64,000 bases of DNA from Woronichinia naegeliana WA131 (GTDB taxonomy: Bacteria; Cyanobacteriota; Cyanobacteriia; Cyanobacteriales; Microcystaceae), in the NCBI GenBank assembly GCA_025370055.1, contig CP073041.1:2542001-2606000 (forward strand), given 5' to 3'. The translations under genes and the position numbers were made by a program. The stretch's first letter is position 1, and the number at the start of each line of letters is the position of its first letter. Positions 58,784 to 64,000 of the stretch are shown in pieces. The notes below the pieces were generated by a model. It ran no database searches and had not been told where the DNA came from. It saw nothing but the letters and a program-made list of their open reading frames with translations.

Positions 58784-60471
58784 GGGCTTGCTGAAAAAAG
58801 CTGAAACCTTTACGGAGAAAAATAGTAGGCGAATTAAGAACCGCTAGAATGCACGAAAATAGGGTAGAATGCCTCAAAACCATTGCATTAAGAAGAGAGA
58901 AAGCAGATGTACCGAAAGCAACAGTACTCAATTGAAACACCAGAAAACTTGAAAAATCTGTTCGGCGGGCAGTTAGACGAAGAAAATCGTTGGATAGAAA
59001 TGTCAAAAATGATTCTTTGGGAAGAATATGAGGAAGAATATGCAAAAAACTTCACAGAAAAAAAAGGAGCCCCAGCCAAATCATTTAGAATGGCATTAGG
59101 AGCATTAATTATCAAAGAAATTTCAGGAAAAAGTGACAGAGAAACAGTAGAACAAATAAAAGAGAACCCTTATTTACAGTACTTTATAGGAATGGAAAGC
59201 TATAGTAGCAAAGAAGCATTTAATGCGTCAATGATGGTTCATTTTCGTAAAAAAATAGGAATGGAATTAATAAATAAAATTAATAAAGAAATAGAAAAAA
59301 AAGCGACGGGTGTAGCGTCAGAAAAAAAAGAAAATGAAGGAAAGTTATTGTTAGATGCGACTTGTACACCAGCAGATATAAAATATCCAACGGATATAGG
59401 AATATTGAATGATGCAAGAGAAAAAACAGAAAAAATAATAGATAAGCTGTATGAAGAAATAAAAGAGAAAAGGAAAGAAAAGCCGAGGACTTATAGGGAA
59501 GTGGCAAGAAAAGAGTACTTAGCCATAGCAAAAAAACGTCGTGTGTCAAAAAAAGAAAGAAGAAAAGGAACAAAAAAACAACTAGGATATATAAAAAGAA
59601 ACTTGTCTCATATAGAAAAAATGATAGAAGAGGGAGCAAAGTTAGAAAAACTAACGAAAAAAGAGCAAGAAGAGCTTGTAACGATAGGAAAAGTGTATGA
59701 GCAACAGTTAGAAATGTATGAAAAAAAGACAAATAAAGTAGAAAACAGAATTGTGAGTGTAAGCCAACCTCACGTGCGTCCAATAGTGCGTGGAAAAGCG
59801 GGAAAAGCAGTAGAGTTTGGAGCTAAAATATCGGCAAGTAATGTGAATGGCTTTGTCTTCTTAGACAAATTAAGTTGGGATAATTACAACGAATCGGGAG
59901 ATTTACAAGCGCGAATAGAAGAATATAAAAGGGAAACAGGATGTTATCCGGAATCGGTTCATGTGGATAAAATCTATCGAACAAAAGCGAATCGAGCTTA
60001 TTGTAAAGAAAGGGATATAAGAATGAGTGGTCCCCGATTGGGAAGACCGCCGAAAGAGGTGAGCAAAGAAAAAAAGAAAGAGGCACGCTCAGATGAAAGA
60101 GTGCGTAATGCCATTGAGGGTAAATTCGGACAGGGAAAGAGGAAATTTAGTCTTGGTCGAGTGATGGCCAAACTACCTGAGACCTCGGAAACGGTAATTG
60201 CGATGAACTTTTTGGTAATGAATCTTTCTACTCTACTTCAGAAGACAAAAAGTAAAAAGTTGTAGAGTCGTTTTTCTTGTGAAAAATGGTGTTAATTTTC
60301 CTCTCTTTTGTGAGGAGTGATTTGTGTTGACCTTTTTAGACAGAAAGGAACAATAGATTAAACAAAATCTGTATTTTGATTTGTTTCCATAAGGATAAGT
60401 TATCTATGCTTTTTCAGTCCATACTTCCCTAACCCACATTTCTTTCGTTTTTTGACTTTTTCAGCAAGCCC
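58784..60471 (+). mobile_element. 1688-bp IS (ISNCY/IS1182-like) in ruvX
   Basis: Ends GGGCTTGCTGAAAAA and TTTTTCAGCAAGCCC are perfect inverted repeats, with an exact 6-bp duplication AAATTA (58778-58783, 60472-60477). Size and duplication length are compatible with the ISDol1-like group of ISNCY, but the family call is tentative. The MITE at 9874-10083 has the same ends. Confidence 0.9.
58907..60265 (+). CDS. DDE transposase with DUF772 N-terminal domain
   Basis: A 452-aa transposase. N-terminal DUF772-type domain: NRWIEMSKMILWEEYEEEYA, GAPAKSFRMALGALIIKE and ENPYLQYFIG. A Lys/Glu-rich middle region is followed by a DDE domain (LLDATCTPADIKYPTD, a later HVDKIYRTKANR and EGKFGQGKR). IS5/IS1182-like; databases often file such proteins as ISNCY or IS5. 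Full-length and uninterrupted, so this copy may supply transposase to the MITE. Confidence 0.88.
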   Translation: MYRKQQYSIETPENLKNLFGGQLDEENRWIEMSKMILWEEYEEEYAKNFTEKKGAPAKSFRMALGALIIKEISGKSDRETVEQIKENPYLQYFIGMESYSSKEAFNASMMVHFRKKIGMELINKINKEIEKKATGVASEKKENEGKLLLDATCTPADIKYPTDIGILNDAREKTEKIIDKLYEEIKEKRKEKPRTYREVARKEYLAIAKKRRVSKKERRKGTKKQLGYIKRNLSHIEKMIEEGAKLEKLTKKEQEELVTIGKVYEQQLEMYEKKTNKVENRIVSVSQPHVRPIVRGKAGKAVEFGAKISASNVNGFVFLDKLSWDNYNESGDLQARIEEYKRETGCYPESVHVDKIYRTKANRAYCKERDIRMSGPRLGRPPKEVSKEKKKEARSDERVRNAIEGKFGQGKRKFSLGRVMAKLPETSETVIAMNFLVMNLSTLLQKTKSKKL

Positions 60472-60618
60472 AAATTAAAGGCACAAAAACGATTTTCGAC
60501 TTGGAACAAGGGCTTAATTGATCAACAGGCTGCTCAGATTATTTTGCAACAATGGTTGGATCAACGGAGGCTGGGGAGGTAGGGGGACTAGGGAGATGGG
60601 GAGATGGGGAAGATGGAG

Positions 60619-62220
60619 CTGACTTTTCCCGTTAAGTCCAAAATCCAGCAATGCAAACTTCTAGAGGCTTTATCTGGCAAGGGTTTGAGTAATGATTCTC
60701 TTGACAGGAAAAAAATATTCTGAAGCCATCATCCCGCTTATCGTTCAAATTTCAAAAACAAAGGATGAAGGGAGTATGAGACTGTAAAATGGAGAAAATC
60801 TTAAAGGGCAGGTCAAAAAATGTTGGAATGGTGGACAAAAAACTTTGCCAGTTGTGAATTGGGAGACGAGAGGCTAAACAATCGTGCCTTCTCGATTGGG
60901 AAAAAGTTAAGTGAGGGGTTTGGAAAAGCCTTATCAGAAGTGTTTAAGGGAGGAAACGAGTTAAAGAGGGCCTATGAATTTTTGGGAATCCGAAAACAGA
61001 CTTTGTCAAGATAATAGAGCCGCACTGTGAAATGACAACTGCCGCCGTAGAAGAATATAAGATAATGCTATCAGTCGGAGATACGACCTTCTTAGATTAT
61101 CGCAATATCAAGGAAAAAAGGGAAGGGTATGGGCCGACTGGAAAAGGAGGGAATGGATTAATACTGCATAGTGCTTTAGCAATTGAGCCAGAAAAAGGAC
61201 AAGTATTAGGTTTATTATGGCAAAAACTGTGGAATAGGGAGGTAAAAGAAAAGCCCCCAACAGATGAAACGGCGAAGCAGAAAAAAGAAAGACAGAAAGA
61301 ACAAAGAAAAGCAGCTCGTCAAAGACCATTTGAGGAAAAAGAATCCTACAAATGGGTAGAGGCTCTAAACACCTGTGAGAAACAGGTAGAAAGTTCAACG
61401 AGGGTAATTCATGTATTTGACAGAGAAGGAGATGTTTCAGAAGTCTTTGACTCAGTGCGTCAACTCAAGCATACAGGAGTGCTGGTCAGAGCGTCTCATA
61501 ATCGTAGTTTAGACAAAAATAGTGAACGACTTTGGCAACATTTGGAATCAGAACCGATTCGTTTTCATCAAGAAATCGAGATTCCGAGTACAGGAAAAAG
61601 AAAAGCACGGAAGGTTAAGCTTGCCGTCCGATTTTGCTCAGTTAATCTACGAACTCCCTATCGTTTTGATAATCGTGACCCGTTGAATGTCTATGCTGTT
61701 TATGCGACAGAAATCGATTGTCCCGAAGGCGAAACTCCTTTATCTTGGATGCTTCTGACTACAGAAGTTGTTGAGACTATTGAGATGGCTGTCACTATTC
61801 TTCGTTGGTACACCTACCGATGGCGGGTTGAAGAATTTCATAAAGTCCTTAAGTCTGGTTGTCAGAGTGAGCGTTATCGACTTGCCTCTGATGGAATGAA
61901 AACTCTTTTGGGTTTTTTAAGTGTCATTGCTGTTGAACTTTTACACGTTACTTATCTTCATCGTACCCAGCCCGATGCTCTCGCGATTGAAATTCTTAAT
62001 CCTCTTCAACTTCAGGTGTTAAAAGCAGCCGCCTCTCAAAAACTTCCCCCTATTTTGACTGTTGCTTGGGCTGTCGAGTCTGTTGCTTTTCTTGGTGGTT
62101 ATCTTGAACATCGTCGTAAAACTCCTCTCGGTATCCAAGTCCTTTGGCGCGGTTGGTTGAAGTTGCATGACCTTTGCCAAGGCTGGCAGCTTGCAATCCG
62201 CACTTAACGGGAAAAGTCAG
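60619..62220 (+). mobile_element. IS4/Tn5-type element, copy 2 (1602 bp)
   Basis: Same length and ends as the copy at 25533-27134, in the opposite orientation, with its own exact 10-bp duplication GAAGATGGAG (60609-60618, 62221-62230). It lies 36 bases beyond the end of the ruvX relic in a purine-rich, non-coding stretch. Confidence 0.93.
60820..62207 (+). CDS. IS4-family (Tn5-like) transposase in two frames (copy 2)
   Basis: First frame 60820-61014 (N-terminal DNA-binding part), second frame 61032-62207 (DDE part, open upstream of its ATG). The -1 transition lies near 60979-60987. The two proteins are identical to those of copy 1. Confidence 0.85.
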
Positions 62221-62230
62221 GAAGATGGAG

Positions 62231-62640
62231 GGGATAAGGATGTCAAGATCTGGTTTTAGGAAAATAGTACAAAATCGTTTATCTTCACGGTAAGGGACGA
62301 TCGCTTTTTTCTTAATCAGGGGAGGAGCAATCGCTGTTTATCTTCACAGTAAGGGGTGATCGCTTTTTTCTTGACATTAAGGGGCGATCACTTTCATAAA
62401 CCTCATCGTCTGTGCTAACCAATTCTAGTGAGATTTTAGGTTTCCCTTTGTCAACCAAACCAACAGATCGGCGATCAAACTAGAAGTGAAGGACGGTTTT
62501 CCGAGGAAGATTGTTGTTGGTTGATTGCGGAAAAGTTGAGGAAGAAGGGAATTTTTGATTGAGGTGGGGAGGGTTAATGGGGAGATGAGGGGAAAAGCTC
62601 TCATTTTTACAATAAATTAACAGTTAATTTTTTCCGTTAT
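62231..62640. repeat. intergenic stretch with short tandem repeats
   Basis: Two 36-bp near-identical repeats (62278-62313 and 62337-62372: TTTATCTTCAC, then GTAAGGG, then GATCGCTTTTTTCTT) and a third partial copy to about 62395. They contain HIP1-like GATCGC cores. A short open frame at ~62460-62562 has no recognisable product. No gene is supported. Confidence 0.55.
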
Positions 62641-62641
62641 T

Positions 62642-62891
62642 TTATTCTCCATAATGCGTTTTTGCACGGTGAATATAGATCAATTTTTGTTCATCATCAA
62701 CTGTGTAAACAATACGATCTTTATAAACGGATAGAGAAGAAGCCAGCAAGGTCTCCAGTCAATTTTTTACCAATATAAGGATTTGTGATAAGCGTATCTT
62801 GGATGATTTTTTTGAGTTTTTGCTTTAGTTTAGGTGTAAGTTTTGAAATATCTTTTTTGACCTCTTTGGTAAAGCGAACGTCATAAATCAT
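62642..62891 (-). pseudogene. RelE/ParE-family toxin (YoeB/Txe-like), frameshifted
   Basis: Starts at ATG 62891, overlapping the antitoxin stop by one base. It reads VRFTKEVKKDISKLTPKLK and KKLTGDLAGFFSIRL, then hits TAA. One frame over it continues YKDRIVYTVDDEQKLIYIHRA and ends THYGE at 62642, the standard Txe/RelE C-terminus. A net one-base change around 62725-62735 has broken the toxin. This RNase type cleaves mRNA at the ribosome; it should be inactive here. Confidence 0.82.
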
Positions 62892-63151
62892 CAATCAATG
62901 TCTCCCAACACTTCATCTAAAGAGTAGGTTTCATTATTAATTATTTGTTGTAGGGATCTTTCTAGACTTTCTCTAAATCCAGGAATTGAAAGTAATTCTA
63001 AGGTTTCTTGTAAGCTCTCATAGTTTTTTTGTGAGATCAAAACAGCCGAACTATCAGCAATCTCTATTTGATAGGATTTATTTTCTTCTGTGACTAATTT
63101 AACTAGGTTCATTAAATCTTCTTGGGCGGCAGTAACGGTTAGTTTTTCCAT
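62891..63151 (-). CDS. Phd/YefM-type antitoxin
   Basis: An 86-aa antitoxin: N-terminal DNA-binding Phd/YefM fold (LTVTAAQEDLMNLVKLVTEEN, SSAVLISQKNYESLQETLELL) and a C-terminal toxin-binding tail ending SLDEVLGDID. Intact, while its toxin partner downstream is frameshifted. It would be expected to repress its own promoter. Confidence 0.88.
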   Translation of the reverse strand: MEKLTVTAAQEDLMNLVKLVTEENKSYQIEIADSSAVLISQKNYESLQETLELLSIPGFRESLERSLQQIINNETYSLDEVLGDID

Positions 63152-63358
63152 TTTGTTGGTTTCCTCTTTTTGTTTTTAGCGTAGCAAATTATAGATACCT
63201 TTTTTGGGGAGTGGGAGGCGATCGCACTGTGAATGGGTTAAAGGGGTGATCGCTTGATTTAGCCACTCGTTAGTTGTAGTAACCTACGCTTTTTCCTTCT
63301 GGAATCGCTAAAAGCCATTTATAATAGTGTTTTGATCTGGCTAATTTATAATAAGCCT

Positions 63359-63565
63359 ATGCCAAGGAAAATTAGAGAGTTAAGATCCGCGCTCTCAAAA
63401 GCGGGATTTCAGGTTATTAGAACTAAGGGAAGCCATCAAAGGTGAGTTCATCCACTTTTACCAGAGTTCCCGATCACGATCGCGGGGCAAGATGGGGATG
63501 ATGCGAAAGCGTATCTTGAGAAACTGGTAAAGACTGCGTTAAATACGCTAAAGGAGAGAGAATGA
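63359..63565 (+). pseudogene. hicA: HicA-family toxin with in-frame TGA
   Basis: The 68-codon frame has MPRKIRELRSALSKAGFQVIR and the catalytic TKGSHQR, but codon 29 is TGA, where the family has an aromatic or other residue before the HP motif. The frame continues VHPLLPEFPITIAGQDGDDAK and YLEKLV to a stop overlapping hicB (ATGA). The catalytic His (His26) precedes the stop, yet the second half of the double-stranded-RNA-binding fold would not be made. The mRNA interferase is probably dead. Confidence 0.85.
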
Positions 63566-63789
63566 TGAATTATAAATACCGCGTTAATGTTGTCTGGTCT
63601 GATGAAGATGATTGCTATTTGGTGGAGTTACCTGAATTTAGCCACCCACTACAGCAATATTTTACCCATGGCGACACCTATGAAGAAGCGATCGCAAATG
63701 CTCAGGAGGTATTGGAATTACTGATTGAGGATTATGAGGCGACGGGTAAGCTTTTGCCTGTTCCCCAAACAGTTCAGACTGTATCGTGA
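63562..63789 (+). CDS. hicB: HicB-family antitoxin
   Basis: A 75-aa HicB antitoxin: YRVNVVWSDEDDCYLVELPEFSH, HGDTYEEAIANAQEVLELLIEDYEATGKLLPVP. It is translationally coupled to hicA through an ATGA overlap, in the usual hicA-hicB order. There is no C-terminal DNA-binding domain. Intact. Confidence 0.9.
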   Translation: MMNYKYRVNVVWSDEDDCYLVELPEFSHPLQQYFTHGDTYEEAIANAQEVLELLIEDYEATGKLLPVPQTVQTVS

Positions 63790-64000
63790 TTTTCATGAAT
63801 ACTTTGCATTTTATTTTCTGATTAGCAGTTTTCTAGAGAGGGTTGAGGGGGAGGCGATCATATTAACTCAAAATGATCGCATTGTATAAAAACAGAATTG
63901 GAACTGCGATCGCCTAATCAAAAATGATGGCCTTGGTTAAAAATCGAGTTATGATAGAGTGTAAATAGTTGCGTTTCTTAAATCAAGAGAGAAGAGAGGC

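Larger units (their letters stand above)
58688..60582 (+). pseudogene. ruvX: RuvX/YqgF Holliday junction resolvase-like, truncated and split
   Basis: Piece 1 (58688-58783) reads FVHRLSKMLSLPVEYVDERLTS then VEAENKL; piece 2 (60478-60582) continues with KAQKRF, then GLIDQQAAQIILQQWLDQRR. Together they form the C-terminal half of RuvX, with the conserved DERLTS and D-x-x-AA blocks. A 1688-bp IS with a 6-bp AAATTA duplication splits them; excision restores the frame. The N-terminal ~80 residues, including the catalytic DxG motif, are missing and replaced by repeat DNA. RuvX acts in rRNA processing and recombination, so an intact copy may exist elsewhere. Confidence 0.88.

Noticed and set aside
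59280-59783. Reverse-strand 167-codon frame opposite the 1.7-kb IS transposase
   Set aside because: Phe/Leu-rich mirror of a Lys/Glu-rich coding region; not a real gene.
25533-62220. The two IS4-type copies bounding a composite transposon
   Set aside because: They are 33 kb apart with separate exact 10-bp duplications, so they are independent insertions.
62278-62395. Short repeats at 62278-62395 as a CRISPR array
   Set aside because: Only two full repeats plus one partial, with no regular unique spacers and no cas genes in the window.
13645-63565. UGA recoding, suggested by in-frame TGA in the Uma2 copy, the 17886 gene and hicA
   Set aside because: Normal TGA stops end many intact genes here (for example rhomboid-side and IS genes), and the three cases do not share a conserved codon identity. 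Ordinary nonsense mutations are enough.
1-64000. Search for tRNA or rRNA genes
   Set aside because: No cloverleaf-like or rRNA-like sequence was recognised by eye; absence is not proven.

Overview
The window comes from a cyanobacterium. The evidence is a pair of minor carboxysome shell genes (ccmK3, ccmK4), the C-terminal half of a naturally split DnaE carrying a C-intein, a CGLD27-type and a UPF0182-type protein, a subunit II of the cyanobacterial alternative respiratory terminal oxidase type, several Uma2 genes, and many copies of the HIP1 octamer GCGATCGC. The heavy load of insertion sequences and broken genes resembles bloom-forming or colonial chroococcalean genomes such as Microcystis, Woronichinia or Crocosphaera; the genus cannot be fixed from the sequence alone.

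Layout. 1-4.2 kb: housekeeping genes (icd, a radical SAM protein, trmB, a metallophosphoesterase). 4.2-13 kb: a GH10 glycosidase remnant, an unknown small gene, a two-partner-secretion exoprotein gene split by an ISKra4-type element, a DUF29 gene split by a 210-bp MITE, a rhomboid protease and an MscS-type channel. 13-20.5 kb: a Uma2 pseudogene, a group II intron whose reverse transcriptase is split by an IS630 element, then a translationally overlapping gene pair (nuclease-fold protein plus PIN protein) and another Uma2 gene. 20.5-27.5 kb: a DUF2887/Rpn-type gene broken by an IS630 element and by a nest of ISAs1, ISKra4 and IS4-type elements inside one another. 27.5-30 kb: a second copy of the 1390-bp ISKra4 element and a surface-protein gene with a frameshifted signal peptide. 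30-45 kb: mostly intact genes (Uma2, dnaE-C, glycosyltransferase, ccmK3-ccmK4, M16 peptidase, rsfS-CGLD27, UPF0182, alcohol dehydrogenase, nucleotide-sugar epimerase). 45-51 kb: TnpB remnant, type II NADH dehydrogenase split by the third ISKra4 copy, two DUF2231 membrane proteins and a CuA-less oxidase subunit II. 51-56.3 kb: SNF2 helicase and SWIM zinc-finger genes with a Tse2-like toxin module lying between them. 56.4-62.2 kb: ABC solute-binding protein, trpD, and ruvX truncated and split by a 1.7-kb IS, followed by a second full copy of the IS4-type element. 62.6-63.8 kb: two toxin-antitoxin pairs whose toxins are both broken.

The main theme is recent, dense transposition. Almost every element still has exact target duplications: 8 bp for both ISKra4 types, 10 bp for ISAs1 and for the IS4 type, 6 bp for the 1.7-kb IS and its MITE, and TA for IS630. 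Removing an element and one duplication restores an open frame in each full-length interrupted gene, so the order of events can be read directly. Several transposases appear to need ribosomal frameshifting. The best candidates for poorly described biology are the nuclease-fold/PIN pair at 18.2-19.6 kb, the Tse2-like toxin with its helical neighbour at 54.4-55.4 kb inside the SNF2/SWIM locus, and the CuA-less oxidase subunit II that has no subunit I or III next to it.
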